A DNA stretch of 64,000 nucleotides from Pelargonium tetragonum (GCA_036897445.1 JAYMTL010000009.1:124001-188000); one strand, 5' to 3'; numbered from the stretch's first letter, positions 11,776-24,440 are shown. Numbers and translations are program-made. Notes: generated by a model not told the origin, from the letters alone.

Positions 11776-13658
11776 AGATATATAGATAGTTTAGGCAAGC
11801 TTGCTTGTATAGGTGATTAGAACCCTTGTAGCTAATGTATTCTGTACTATGTAGTTTTAGAGTTACTGTCTTCTTGTGTAAGTGTATAGGACTTGAACTC
11901 TTGTATTTTGGTTTAAAGAGGCTCAGGAATAAGAGAGCTAAAGCAGTAAATGAACAAGGCAAGTGCAAGCTTTGTAAAAGAAAAGGATCAGATTGAACTT
12001 AATTAGTAAGACTTGTTTTAGGAATGAGAAATCTTGTAAGTTAGTAATTCTTCAAGTCAAAGCCCTCTTATTTCCCTTCTATCAATCAGTTTTGAACCTT
12101 GTTTCTGTTGGAGCTTTTCTTGTTTCTCTACCAAGTAAGAAAGTAAGGTTAGTAAGAGTTCCGAACACTTGTGCCTTGTGCTAAACTAAGATTCAATAAC
12201 ACAACTCTTAAGTAAAGGAAAGATAAAAAAGTGTAAATGCACGAAATTCAAAGTATATAGATCTAAAAACTTCAGGATAGGACCTATAAAGCTCTATTTA
12301 ATTAAGCGAATACTCTTTTTTTAGTATACTAAAAGGGCCGTACTTGTGTAAGTTATAAAAGAGGTAAGAACAAAGAGCAGAAATTAGAATGTGGTGTAAT
12401 TTCCTAGTTTTAAAATCATTACAAGATTTAGGTTACTGTACCTGACTGCAGCTCTAATTCCAGAGCAATGAACTTCTAAGGAAAAATCCTTTATCTTGTA
12501 AAAACCAAATTCTCTATCTTTTTTTTGCGCTGATTACCCCTAATAACAAAGTTAGGGTCTTTTGAAAAAAACTTGGAAATGTGCCTTTCGCTTGTTGAAG
12601 TCCTTTGATTACTCTTTATCTTATAGATTGAATTGAATCCTTTATAATTTGACACCTAAATCTTAAAAAAGTTTTTTTACATACCAACCAAACTCTATAC
12701 TAAATTCTAAGGGAGCTTCTTGAAATTATATATAACAAAGAAATAGAGCCACGTCAATATACCTGGAGATAAACCTTGAATTTTTCGTAATTGCTATAAG
12801 TTTTTAGGCTTATGTGAGCTCTGTCTCCAAAGTGCATATTCTAAGAATTCCCTAAGCAGCTTAGACAATTTCGAGATGCCCATTTCCGATCAAGGAAAAA
12901 GGCACGACCCTTTTAAGTATGGGCCCGGTATACTCTAAATTTTGCGCTATACTCTGATAAGTCTTGTTCCTTAAATATTAGACTTTATGACTTATGTTTT
13001 TACCTGAACCCTTAACCGCTTCGTGTAAAGGTAGTTAGTTAGGAAAATCCTAGTTCTGGTTTCAATGGCTAGAGGTGCTTTATGTAGTAAAAAAGGTATA
13101 ATTAAATAGAGTAGAGAGCCCGTAGTGTTTCGGGAATTTCGTTTCGTGGCATGTAAGGAAGCAAAACTTTTTAGAAAAGTCAAATACCCTGTGCAAATAA
13201 AAGCATTGTGCGGTCTAAAGCCCTCGGGGGTATATTCTTGTGTGAAACTTTAGACTTCAGTGTAACTCAATCTATGACTATTATGCGTGTTTTTTCAAAC
13301 GTCAACCCAATAGGAAGGAAGGGTCTTCTATGATATTAGTATTTTGTTCAAGTTGAGGGTTGACAAAAGGAGGAACTTGAATCCAAGAACCTGTTTAAAA
13401 GCTAACTTGGGACGTCTTAATAGAGTAATTCTCGTCAGAGATTTTACCTCAAAACTTTTAGGATATTTAGGATATCTAGTAGACTCAAGAACTTCAAAGG
13501 TTGCCTTGTGATACATTAAACTGGGATAACTTTGAGCGGGAAGCACCGGAATAAAAATCTCTATTTAGGTTTTTGTTAGGTTAGAAGGTTATTATTTTTT
13601 AGCCCAAGTCAGATAAAACCATAGTTTTATAATAGTAGGCTTAGGAACCTACAAGACG

Positions 13659-13692
13659 GAGCCGTATACGCTTTGACCAAATGAAACTAGAA
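13659..13692 (+). pseudogene. Possible group II domain V, 5' half only
   Basis: GAGCCGTATACG matches the 5' strand of a group II domain V almost perfectly (consensus GAGCCGTATGCG), but the following 22 nt do not supply the pairing 3' strand. It may be a truncated or recombined intron fragment. A 12-nt match alone is modest evidence. Confidence 0.25.
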
Positions 13693-14700
13693 GCCTCGAA
13701 ATACCCCCGAGATTCCACCAATAACAATTCGAGAATCCCTCTCCCATTCCTTCTTACAACAAGGAGGGCATTCTTATGCAAACTATAACCTTGCCAAAGA
13801 CAACAGGAGTCCTCTTATATTACTTCACTAAAGATTGCTTTTATCTTAAAAATCATAAAGAATTTTTCTTCTTTTCTCTTCTAAATTTCCTTCCAAACCA
13901 AAAAAGGAGACTGGTACCTTATCCTTTTAACCTTATAGAATTGAGTTCTGATAATGCTTAAAATATTGTTCGGATAGGGATATCGAGATTCATTTGAGAG
14001 GGAACTCTAGTCACTTGTATATGTCATTATGACACAAAAAATGTATGGAGAGGAGAAATACGAATACTCGTGGTGTAAGATTGCTAGACCACTTTTTTAA
14101 ATAGTATAAACTCGTCTAAGTTTAGTTTGTTTGCCCGTTCCCTGCTCTATAAATAAAATGACTCTTTTGCTTTTCTAGGGGCTCCCGCTTTATCGAAGAC
14201 TACTTCACCAAATGGCAAACTACGGCCCACTCTGCCAAATGCTACTGGAATTTTGTATCCGGAAAAGCTTCTCTGACTTTTATTTAATAAGAAACTCCAT
14301 CTCGTGAGCATGTCTATTTATGTTGTACACTTAACTTAACATTGTAGAAAGTTATAATCTAATACACTACTTAAAAGAAGTCCGGTAGGTTAGCTCTTTT
14401 AGTTACAAGTACTGGTAGATAAGAGTCTAGCAGTTTTAAAGAGATCTCTAAAAGTAACTGACACCTTAAAATGAATATGAAAAGGCACTTGATTAAGAAG
14501 GAATTAAAACGCCTCTCTGTGGGTCGGGGTGGAGCTCCTAGGTACTTTTGTATTTGTAAATAAAGCTTTTATATAATTAACAGAAAATCCCGAATTTCTT
14601 TGATGCTGCCTTTTAGTTAGGTGCTTGCAGATCTACCTTCGAACTGTCCAAAATGTAGAGCTATTATCAAGAGAGTTTGGCTTAAGAAATCCTGTATTCT

Positions 14701-14772
14701 ATGAGTCACTTTTTTTGAACCTTTGCGTGCTGATTCCACGAACCGGTGCTCTAACAACTCGAAATATTCCGT
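14701..14772 (-). pseudogene. tRNA-His(GUG)-like relic
   Basis: On the minus strand GTTAGAGCA is followed by exactly 25 nt and then GGTTCAAAA, the cloverleaf distance. The anticodon arm in this register has 3 to 4 pairs (C27-G43, G29-C41, G30-U40, U31-A39) around a loop carrying GUG, the His anticodon; position 33 is C instead of U. The T stem 3' strand is lost. This is one of the better anticodon assignments in the window, but still a broken copy. Confidence 0.42.
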
Positions 14773-15654
14773 AAACTGTCAATACTTACTAAAACTTTAC
14801 TACATTGGCAAAGTATACAGGACTAAGATTTCTACTTATTTAATGTGAAAGTACGTTCTATAATTGAGTAAACAATCTTAAGAAGGTAATACTATTTTAA
14901 AGAAGAACTCCCCAAGTACTAGGTACTTAAAAGCAATCTAAGCTCCTGAAAGTATACTCTTTCTTGAGCGAGGCCTTTTGTAAACATCTTTAATAAAATG
15001 AGTGTAACCCAGTCTTCCATGTAGTGGGAATAGGAGGACTTATTTCTTAGGTAAAAAGAAAATTCTTCAAGGGATATTAATCCATAAGGTAGTTAAAAAC
15101 TATCTCTTTAGTTAATTTGGGTATCATTAGTGAGTAACTAAATCAAAGGTCAAAATTCATAAGTAAACTCCTGCCGGGAAGTCTCTTTATCTATAATTAT
15201 AAGAAAGCTCTTGTTTTTAATCTCTAACTATTCGGTGATCTTTTACCGAGAGTGTAACTTAAAAAAACAAGTATCGAGGAAAATAGAGGAAGCTGGCTAA
15301 CTTCATACCTTTTTGTTTATAAAAGACTTCAATCCTTACAATTTCTCAGTTCTCTCAGAGTTTATTAGTCTTATGGAGAGCAATTCTGTTTAATATAAAA
15401 CTCCTAGAACCCCCCGTCCATTACCCTAGTACAAGTTTTTTACTAAATCGAATTGTTTGCCCTAAGAGATTCTTGAAGATTCCCTGACCAACGCGTCAAT
15501 AAAAAGCTGCTTTTTATACCCTTGGACTAGCTTAAGTAAGGGTTTTTGGGTTATAGACAGAATCTCATAGAAAGGGAATTTTCTTCTTGGTAAAGCACAC
15601 TAAAAGAGGTAACTAATCTTAAGGGAAACCCTCGGTGAGAGTCTCCGGATAGTA

Positions 15655-15681
15655 GTGGCGATGCCCTCTTTCTCACGCCAC
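15655..15681. repeat. GC-rich hairpin
   Basis: GTGGCG and CGCCAC form a perfect 6-bp stem with a 15-nt loop, within about 90 bp of unusually GC-rich DNA (about 15630-15720). No gene is recognised on either strand. It may be a remnant of a structured RNA or of a coding segment. Confidence 0.35.
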
Positions 15682-16292
15682 GCAACTAAGCCCGAATTTC
15701 ACCGACCTTACCCTTTGATATGATTATTGGGTTGTTTTTCTTCATTATATTCCAAGAAAGATTCTCAACAAAGCTACAAAGGAACCTCTTAATAGGGGCG
15801 ACAGGTACATAGGATTGATTCTATTCTGATCCAAGCAGCAAAGAATAAAGTCACAACCCATAAGAGAGAGTAAGAAAGCAAATAGAAAGAGTGCTCTTTT
15901 CCTTTGCTTTAGGAATTCTAGCAAGACGTTACATACTATAAAATCTTTATAATAAGAAAAGCATAAAATTGTAATTTCTATCAGATTAATTAAAAAGTAT
16001 GGAACTTAGAAATGCTAATCTATCCTTTATTAAGACCTCTTAAACCGCGGGATATTTTCTAGCTAGAGAAGAAACTCTTTTTACTGAGATTTTTGTACGT
16101 TTCTTGGCTGCTTAGTTTTGGGGTTTCTTTTATCCTAGCATTATAAAGAGTCCTGATAACTGGATTATACCTAGAGTAAACTAGATCTTTACTTGAAAAG
16201 AGGAAGTCGTCATAAAGTACAAAGAATCTAGAGGGGTAATTGCATCCCTTAGTAGAGCAAGAAAGTAACAAGTTAGTATTCCTATTTCTCCC

Positions 16293-16370
16293 TATGTGTT
16301 GTATGTATGGGTCTTGAACCATGTACATGTTGCTCCTTTTCATAGTGCTCTACCGAGTACGAAATGAGTA
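16293..16370 (-). pseudogene. tRNA-like relic
   Basis: On the minus strand CGGTAGAGCA (D arm 3' side) is followed by exactly 25 nt and then GGTTCAAGACC (T arm core). The anticodon register gives AAG, but position 33 is A and the anticodon stem is unpaired, so identity is unsafe. The 94-codon minus-strand frame over this DNA overlaps the relic and is not treated as a gene. Confidence 0.38.
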
Positions 16371-18594
16371 AGGTTAGTCAGAACTTAGTGAAGAGGAATA
16401 GTTTTGAAATTACTTAAATAGAAATAGATTTAGATCCTCCTTAAAATTCTAGTTATAGTAACTCGAATGTAGTAAGTATAATTTTATTTAGCAAAACTTC
16501 TTTAGTTATTTCATTTTGAAACCCTATTTTACAAACAAAAAACCCTAAGACTTCATAGGAGACCCTCCCTCTAACAAAGCTGTCTCTTCTTATCTTACAG
16601 AAATGGAACCTAAATCAAAATTCTCTAGTAATGACTTCTATTCTATACCTATTTACTAAATGTAAATGAAAGTTAGAGGCAATCCCAGGAATTCTTTTAA
16701 AAGGGAAATAACCCACCCTATTTTTTTATGAATACTCCAATTAGATATTCTTAATTTAGAGCACCCATTACAGAGAATCTCCTAATCCTAAGTAAAAGTA
16801 CAATCTTCTTATCTATATTTGCTTACTCCCTCAAATATTTATTAAAAAAGTCATTACATAGATGAATTAGCTTTAGGATATCCGTTTCTCGTTACTTTTA
16901 ATATAACAAAACGAATACCCTACAATCGGCCAGGTGGTTTTTAACTAGCCCTTAATCGCGGGTAAACCCTAAAGCTCTATCATGCAAAAAAGAGATTTTC
17001 TACTCCTAAATGCCTTGAAGTTACTAAATGTTGGAAACCCGTTAAAAATGACTTGAGGTACTTAGAAGAAAAGGGTATAATAGGACTCCTTAATAATGCT
17101 ACTATTAAGTCCTTAACACTTACACTTAAATTATCTCTTAAAAACAAGGAAATCTTGCTAAAGCTAATGTATTGATATAAAAACCGGTTGTATTGTACTG
17201 TGTGAACTTAGCTTAAATGGGTTAAGAATTCTCCGTATAAAAAGCAGCAATACAGGGGAGGGGACTCTTTGTGTACTCGTAATAAAGAAAGTTTGATACT
17301 TTACCAGAAAGGGTCCGTGTAATTAATATTAATGTGGAACCTAAAAATGGATATATACACCATCTGGAGCAATCCTTTAACTTGGTAGTCTAAAATACAA
17401 GAATTCTTCCTTTTTTTGCTCCGCTTTTAGTTACAAGGTTTCCTCATACGGGGAACACTCAAAGCAAATCCTATATTAAACACCTTCTCATAGCTTTTTA
17501 GTCATGAAGGAAGGATCCTACTGAAACTAGCAAAAACTTACAATACTATATTAAAAGGGGTTGGGAGACTTTTAGTCAATAGAAGTAGTAGAGTAAAGCT
17601 AGACCCCTGTACACTTATTTTCTATTATACCTGGATACATAAAGGATCCTTGGTAAGGAGCTCTTAAAAATTTCCAATGAGTAAACTCAATTCTGTATAT
17701 TGAAACAAAAATCTCTGACTAAGACATGAATTTGGCCAAATAAATATTAAAAAGCCTTTTATAATATTAGTTCTATATCCAAATTAGTTACAAATTTCCT
17801 ATTTCTAGCTACAAGTTTTATCTATACTAAGGAAGCTACTACTAAATATCTTAAATATCTGAACCACCCGTAAAACTTGAAAAGAACGTATAATGAAAAT
17901 AAACGCAGTTTAGGATATGTAAGAGTAGAAATTCTTAAACATTTTTCGTTACCGGCTGCCCCTAATACTAAATTTGATTGTTATTCCAAAAATAGCTTAG
18001 AGGAAGACACCTAGCCACACTAAAAACTTTAAAAAGTCCTTTAAGGCTCTAGTTCTAGCAGGTTTAAGAACAGTGCGAGTAGTTGTTATATTATTTTAAT
18101 GAGTAGAGCTCCCTTTTCATTTTTTTTATGAATAGAGCAAAGCTCCTTAAATATTCAAAAGAGAAAGCCCAATATAGTAAAACAAGGTAGGAAGCCTATT
18201 AGTAACTAAGGGGAGTCCTGTAAGGATACAAGGTTTTTTAGTGAAAACTAAAAACTATAGGTAGAGAAACTTCAAAATTCTTTATTATAAACTCTATAAT
18301 GCAAATTAGCAGGTATCAAAAAAGTAAGACTTAAATAAAGCTGAAATGAGAAAAAACCCCGAAAGTACACTTTATTTACTAGAAAAACCAACTAAGCCGG
18401 GAATTTAGGTGAGGATATAATTCTAGTTATACAGCTAGAGATCGGGAAAACCCGCTTGGCATCTAAGGAATTCTTTTTCTTGACCTGTATAGAACTGAAA
18501 TCTCTCTATCTATCCAAGAAATAAGTCTTTAAGAAAACTTTCTAAATCCGGAAAATAGAATTCCCTTGTACTAAACTCTTTTTTTTTAGAAAAC

Positions 18595-18616
18595 CTCCTT
18601 AATTACATTACCTTAG
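18595..18616 (-). repeat. 22-bp repeat family, copy A
   Basis: The minus strand reads CTAAGGTAATGTAATTAAGG plus AG, identical over 22 bp to the plus strand at 61718-61739. Shorter relatives lie at 19453-19467 and 31681-31697, both on the minus strand. Confidence 0.65.
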
Positions 18617-18899
18617 GAAGTCGTTTTAGAAATGCTAAAAGGAAAGGGGGGAATCCAAATTTCATATAACTAGGCCCTCTTAGTCCTTTGCTTATGACTT
18701 GACTTTAGGAATTGGAAACAGAAAACCAATCCACTTCTGAATGCCTATACTTTCACTTCTACTTGTTTTTTATACAAACTCTCTTCTTCATAGTTGCTAT
18801 ACCTTTACTTAGTTGCTGTCTTACTCTTATCCGCTTGGTTTTCTTAATTTTGTAGCTTTTAGTCTTATGCAGCTAGATGAGCTAGAGAAAAAAGAGACT

Positions 18900-19340
18900 T
18901 CAATATAATAGTAGTTAGTTATAAGAGGATACCCACTGGATTAATATAGAATAAAAGGAATTGCTCTAATGGAGCTAACCTGTTTGTAGCTATTTATAGT
19001 TTAGAGTAGGTTATAAGGAATTTATAGAGTATTATAGTATTTAGTACTATTACTCTTTAAGAGTCATTAGTTCTATTAAGGGCTGTCGCACCTCCTGCTA
19101 TGTGTGCTTATCGTTAAAAGAGGAGACAAACCCTATATGGTCTTTTATTCATCCTTTTTACCGACCTGGACGTAGTGAAGGAACGTTAACGCAGGCAAGT
19201 TTATCTTGGATAGTACATACTTGCACTATAGTATACAACGGAAAGCGGACTTTCTTTCTCCTGCATACCTACTTTATTAGCCTTCACATACTCAGAATCT
19301 TAGCAATAACTATCCTAATAGAAAGACTCCTCTTATAGGA
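18900..19340 (-). repeat. Diverged inverted repeat, left copy
   Basis: The minus strand shares GAGGTGCGACAGCCCTTAA (19 of 19, at 19076-19094) with 63813-63831. On both sides scattered matches continue in order: AACGATAA and a TCTCCTCT/CTCCTCTAT block upstream, GTTAACG and a GTCGGTA block further out, and TAATGACT downstream. That makes about 350 bp of old homology by eye. GTGCG is also how group II introns begin, so this could be an intron 5' end; no intron core is seen nearby. Confidence 0.5.
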
Positions 19341-19544
19341 CAGACTTTCCCTCTTTAAGCCTTAGTAGCTATCCAATAAATTCTAACCCGTCTTAGGATT
19401 CTTTTACAAAAAAAGGGGGTCTTCTTGTTGCCTGTAATTTATAACTACTCTATTAATTACATTACCTCTTGGAAAATAGAGAAGGGATGGGATTGTATTC
19501 TACTTCCTTTATTTATTCTTGTATTAATATAACTCTTTAAATTT

Positions 19545-19700
19545 ATGGTGCCTATAGGGTTTGTTCTATCAAATACCATAAGGTTAACCTTACTCCGCTA
19601 CCGCTACAGTCGGTAACAAGGACTATTACAAGGATCCCCGGCCTTATTCTCCTTAACGATAAAACTAGAATTAAGAAGAAAGGGGATATACTTATACTAA
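19545..19700 (+). pseudogene. Reverse-transcriptase-like fragment, broken
   Basis: A forward frame contains QGLLQGSPALFSL followed by LELRRKGIYLY, resembling the RT block around (P)QGSPLSPL and the downstream LxxELxRRG(I)xxxRY found in group II intron and related reverse transcriptases. It is short and broken several times, and the YADD box is not seen. The family cannot be fixed: group II intron, retroplasmid or another RT element. The forward frame at about 19750-20094 just downstream might belong to the same relic, but I do not recognise it. Confidence 0.22.
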
Positions 19701-20094
19701 ATAGGTAGTAGTTACTCCCTAACTTCCTATAAGTAATAGAGTAGAGTAGGTACAGGGAATCTTAACAGCAACCCCAGGAAGAAGGGCGGGTAGTATCTCC
19801 CTTAAGAAGACGGTTACAGTAGCTCCTAAGAGAAGTATACAGGTAGAGAGTTTAGCTCAGAAGATTGGGAGTATGCTCAAGAAGAACAAAGAATCAAAGG
19901 TGGACTTTGTATGTCTATCCCGTATACTACTAGCAATAACCTTCCCCGCTACAACAGCAAAAGACCTAGAGGAATGTAGCTTAATAGAACACCTAAGACA
20001 ATACTGTATACTATACTTAAAAAGTTTGAATCTTGCCAAGGGCTCCAAAAGTCTTTATATCAGCAAACATTTGGTAATCAAGAAGACACATTAG

Positions 20095-23000
20095 TGGTCT
20101 AGGTAAACCGCCTATTACTCATAAGGGTAACCTTATAAAGTAAGAGCTAAACCCAATACCGAAAGGAGATCCTACTAGTATATAAAAGCTGAATGATGAT
20201 ATGTACAGGACTGGAGATTTCTAATAATAAAACACTCATAGCTAGAAAACAAAGATAGCAAAGGTTATTAACAAAAGCTCATCAAAGTCATTTAGATTCC
20301 AAACTATAAGGAATATTTTGAAATTATAAGTTTGCTTTTATTTCTATACGATACCAAATTTTATAATAAAACCTGCTTTTAGCTTAAAGTTTTTGCTAGG
20401 ATTGCCTTTAATCGAACTACCCATCTGTAATCCCCAAGATACCTCAACACTCTTTGACATTTAAAATGCGAAGAACCCTAGTATCGCGTATAAAGTTAGA
20501 AACTTTTAATCTTATTGAAGCAATTACACCTTTATCATACTTTAAGTTATGACAAAATTAGATACCTATTCAAGAAAACCTTTCCCGATACCCCTCGATC
20601 CTACATTTCAGCGTTAAAGTTTTGTAACGTAAATCACAGAATAACCCTTTCTATTTTGCTATGGTATAGAATTCATTTATAAGTAGAAGTCCAGCGGGCG
20701 TAGGACTCCGTGTCAATTACACTTAAAAGCTAAGAAATTCTAGTACATTTCAGCCTTTGTAAAATGTTCATAACTATATAGCTAGAAACCTTAAGTAGGG
20801 TTCTCCTTCAAAAAGGTAAAGGAATCCTTTAAGAGTAAGCGCGCGCCCCGTAATATAATAAGTTATATGTTGAGTGTCAAAGGCCCCCTAGAATTTAGAA
20901 AGATGGGAATTTCCTTTTTTAACTAGCCTGGTTTTAAAATATATGTTTCAAGGATTGGGGTGCTCATGCTTTTTCTCTTTCTATTCAATATGAAGTAATT
21001 CTTGTACACCCGATTTAGGATAAAATCCACACTTACCTAAATACAACTATTCAAAAAGCGTAAATAAAAAGAGTTCCGGCGGTTTTCACAAGAAATTTAC
21101 TGCTTTAGAAATTTTATTCTGTTTGAAACTTGTTTATCCGCACTAAACCCAGAGACGCATTGAACGCAGCCTTAAGTATATCTTATTAAGTGCCACCAGG
21201 GATCCCGTGAGGAGAGCCTTGTCAATACCTGTACAGCAGGTATTATTACCAAACTTCACGAGTGTAATTTCTTTTCTTTTTTGCAAGTGGTTTTTAATAG
21301 AACGAGACACTTTAACTGATATGCGAAAAAGTTTATATAATTCCAAATCGCTTAGTAAAAGCCCGAAATAAGTATTTAGCCGCTAGCTTTCTTGATACGG
21401 GGTTCCCGAGTGAGGATAAAACTTAGGACTAAAAACCGGGTATACTATTACAAAGTCATAGCCTACTACTATCAAAAAGGTTTCCTATTAATAAGGACCC
21501 TACCTACGTAAACTTGCATAGAAAATCGAGACATACAAGACTCTGTCCTATATGGATCTACGAACTACATTTGATTCGAGATTCTTTTAGGAATTATTCC
21601 CCTGTAAACGCGTACATTTACAGTATAAAATAGAAACGGCCTAAAAAGCAAAAAAAAGCTTCCTGTTCAGATAAAGTCAAGATAAGTCTTGGGTTACTCA
21701 TATAATTTATAACAAGTATACTCTAATAAAGCAAGGAACACCAGGAGTTTCAATACATATTTGTTAATTCTACTCTTTATAAATAACCCCAATGTGCGGA
21801 CACTTGTAAATTGCCACTATCAAAAGGAAATTAGGCTCATAGTTTAGTCCTACCGGTTAAGATAATTCAAGTAAAACCCGCGTATATAAGTAGTACTCAG
21901 CTAACACTATTTACAGGTAATTTCAGGAGCTTTAAACTAGATTAAAAACCTTTTTATTTAAGGTCTTTTTTCTTGGTTTTTTCTATGAGGTGCCCAATTT
22001 TATATCTTATTATAAGTAACTCTTTTTATTGGATGTATCTGTAAAAATCTTTAAGGGTCCTTTTTGATTTATATCCTATTCCATATCTAAGTATCAGGCA
22101 CACTGCTCACTACTACTTGTAATTTGCAATTTCTTTTTCATTTTTTAAAAGCTTCCTAGTTCTTGGTTTACCTTTAGTAAGGTCCTTTTCGCGAGCTTTA
22201 TCGCTTTTAAGGATTATACATATTAAATACTGCTTTCTTTATTAAAGGGCATATAGGAGCTCCTGTTAACAACCAAGGGTAACTCCTGTAAAATAACCTT
22301 TTAACAAAATTTGAAGTTCAAGGGCCCAAGAGCAATACTCTATCCTTTTGTCAAAGAAACCCCATAACCTTATTTCTTCCAAGTTAATTTAGAAGGGAAT
22401 CGATTACTAAAGAATCCGAGAAAATTCCAAGCCTGTAGTGTAGATAAACCTTTTTATTTAGAAACTGTTTATAATTACAGAAACAAAGTCTTCCTCCTTT
22501 CTCTTTCTAATAACGGATTGAAACCCTCCGTTAGCTATGCCCTTATACACCATAATTGTACTTGGTTCTACTACTTTTTGTGCCTTTGACTCAACTCAAT
22601 CAAGAAGGGGTTCCCCTTATTAGATCTTTATAAACGAAGAATAAGTGTAATTAAGTGCGTTGCTTGGCAGAGAATGTGGTAATAAAGTCTAAAATCAAGG
22701 AATATTACAAATACAACTCAAACGCGGAGATCAAAAAGGAACCCCCCGCCTAAGTTTATACTTTTTTAAGCCCTCGAGCATAACATAAACTGAAAGAAAA
22801 GTTTCCTTTTACTTACTGGAAACTCCTAACTCTACGCCTCTCAAGCTCTATCTTCATACCAGGAATACCCGTACCTATATGTAATATCTGTAGTATACTT
22901 TTATCAATATCTAAATCTATCTCAGCATTGCAGCGATGTGTATTTGTATCTTCTTTAGAGCTATACCCCTACTCTTGAGAATTTTAGTCTTAGTTTATAT

Positions 23001-24003
23001 AAAACCTCTTGCAAAAGTCAAGATTTCCCTGCTAAATTCCTTAGAAGCGCTTTATATTATAGCTTTAATTAAACTAACAGAAACGAAATCCCCTCGGCTA
23101 ATAGAAAAGAAATTCCTTGTTTACCCGTGACCTTCCTAAGCCCTAGAGTGCTCTATTACCCTATCCCTTTCTCCATGCCCTTTAATTTAACAGTTGACAC
23201 TTTTATCATTAAAAAACTTAGTTATAAGTGTATTTATTCTAGTCTACATCTCCGTAGAGGCTACCCGATAGTGGTGAGTATTTTAAAAGTCTTTTTAAGT
23301 CTCGTAGTAAGAGATATAGTTATGATATGATCTCAGATCTGCTAAAGCGGCAAGAGTCCCTTCCGCATAAAGGTATAATTTACCACAACTTACTTTCTGT
23401 TCAATAAGTGTCCGAGTTTCCTGGTATCTATAGAGTCAATTCTAGCAAGATTTTTTTTGCTGCAATGTTTTAAAATCGTTTATCATAGGGAGGGCTCCCT
23501 GTTATTTACAAAAATGAGAATTCTTCACATCGTGACATCTTAGAGAATCCGTTTGTGTAAACCCGGGCTTAAACTCAGGTCTGCCGAACCCCTTTTCGAT
23601 AGAGATACTATTACTTTGTTGTAGAACACTGATAAGAAACGTAAATGTGATAAGGGACTCTCGTTTACTTGGGTTTTTTTATAGCACCACTGTTACGGGT
23701 AAAGTCCTAAGAAGCTGCTTGATCCGCCCTTCTTGAAAAAGATTAAGTAACACAAAATCTAAGATTGAAGGTATATAAAAACTAGCTTAGAGAAGAACCC
23801 AGCTAAACTAACAGAACTTCGTTTAAATCCGCAAGAATTCTTTCAGATTCTACATATATCCCTAAACAAAGGGGGAAAGCCCATTAAGTTAAAGAGCAGA
23901 TACCTCCTTAGTTTATAGTTGCAGAAGATAAGACTAAAACTTGTACTTTTTCACGAACCTAACTTTATAAGGTAGTATAAAACAGAGATTATAGCCCATC
24001 TTA
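20095..24003. other. Spacer, no intact gene seen
   Basis: AT-rich, nothing recognised. Two forward frames at 22936-23130 and 23127-23330 abut with a 4-bp overlap, and a minus frame (about 22813-22930) has a coding-like run ending ELERRRVRSFQ, but none matches a family. Confidence 0.55.
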
Positions 24004-24168
24004 TTAAATTTGCTTTATCACCAGAGACTTGGGAATTTTCTTAGCTTTGTAAATAGAAAGGAGAGTCAGTTTCATGTCGCATTGCTTTAAAGGACTTTGA
24101 TGAAAGTAGGACTTTAAGGTGGGAAGACACTGACGACATAGTTCCGAGACAGGGAATTTCGGTATCAT
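24004..24168 (-). CDS. Second small basic ORF downstream of cox3, unrecognised
   Basis: This is a 54-codon frame from ATG to a double stop (TAATAA); the frame is open about 14 codons further upstream without an ATG. The product begins MIPKFPVSELCRQCLPTLKS, is rich in Lys, contains three Cys and has only two or three acidic residues. It lies 70 bp past the 43-codon basic frame and in a different frame from it. Around 24121-24180 I count 48% GC, well above the spacer. The two frames together could be the remains of one ribosomal-protein-like gene that followed cox3, or a gene I do not recognise. No family match. Confidence 0.22.
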   Translation of the reverse strand: MIPKFPVSELCRQCLPTLKSYFHQSPLKQCDMKLTLLSIYKAKKIPKSLVIKQI

Positions 24169-24238
24169 GAGACTCTGGTTAAGGCAAGGTCTTCTCTTAC
24201 GTGATGTTCCCTATTTTTGTTCTTTACGCGTCCGGTAG

Positions 24239-24370
24239 TCAATAAGTACTAGGAGCCCTCACATTTACGACTAAGCGCTTATTTACTTTTTTATCCCCTA
24301 AACTTCTTTCTAAGCGACTCGCGAGAGCTCTTACCTGTTTACTGAATGCTTTATTGAACACCCTTCTCAT
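24239..24370 (-). CDS. Small basic ORF downstream of cox3, unrecognised
   Basis: An ATG-initiated frame of 43 codons lies 70 bp downstream of the cox3 stop on the same strand, with spacing like the rest of the cluster. The product starts MRRVFNKAFSKQVRALASRL and ends in RAPSTY. It has 12 Lys or Arg and only 2 acidic residues, as in small mitochondrial ribosomal proteins, but I cannot match it to a family. The DNA here is more GC-rich than the flanking spacer. It could be a fragment or first exon of a ribosomal-protein gene, part of a decayed gene continuing into the next basic frame at 24004-24168, or chance. A 43-codon frame alone is not significant; position, charge and composition are what make it worth listing. 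Confidence 0.3.
   Translation of the reverse strand: MRRVFNKAFSKQVRALASRLERSLGDKKVNKRLVVNVRAPSTY
24318..24325. repeat. CTCGCGAG palindrome downstream of cox3
   Basis: An 8-bp perfect palindrome inside the 43-codon basic frame, about 115 bp past the cox3 stop. It is unusually GC-rich for this window. It could form a tiny cruciform or be part of the reading frame; no function can be assigned. Confidence 0.3.
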
Positions 24371-24440
24371 ATCCTTTTCTATTTGCTAACTTTAACTTCA
24401 TTGACAAGAACTCAAGAAGAGAATCACTAAGACTCAAATC

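Larger units (their letters stand above)
6461..18594. other. Spacer with relics, no intact gene seen
   Basis: Contains the domain V relic at 7305, the 48-bp repeat copy, the hairpin at 9535, tRNA-like relics at 11.7, 14.7 and 16.3 kb, the partial domain V at 13659 and the GC-rich hairpin at 15655. Frames of 60-94 codons here are at chance level. Confidence 0.6.

Noticed and set aside
16059-16343. A 94-codon minus-strand frame
   Set aside because: It covers the tRNA-like relic, has no recognisable product, and its length is expected by chance in this composition.
23127-23330. Coupled small genes at 22936-23330
   Set aside because: The second frame needs a GTG start, neither product resembles a known protein, and an opposite-strand frame in the same area looks equally coding-like.
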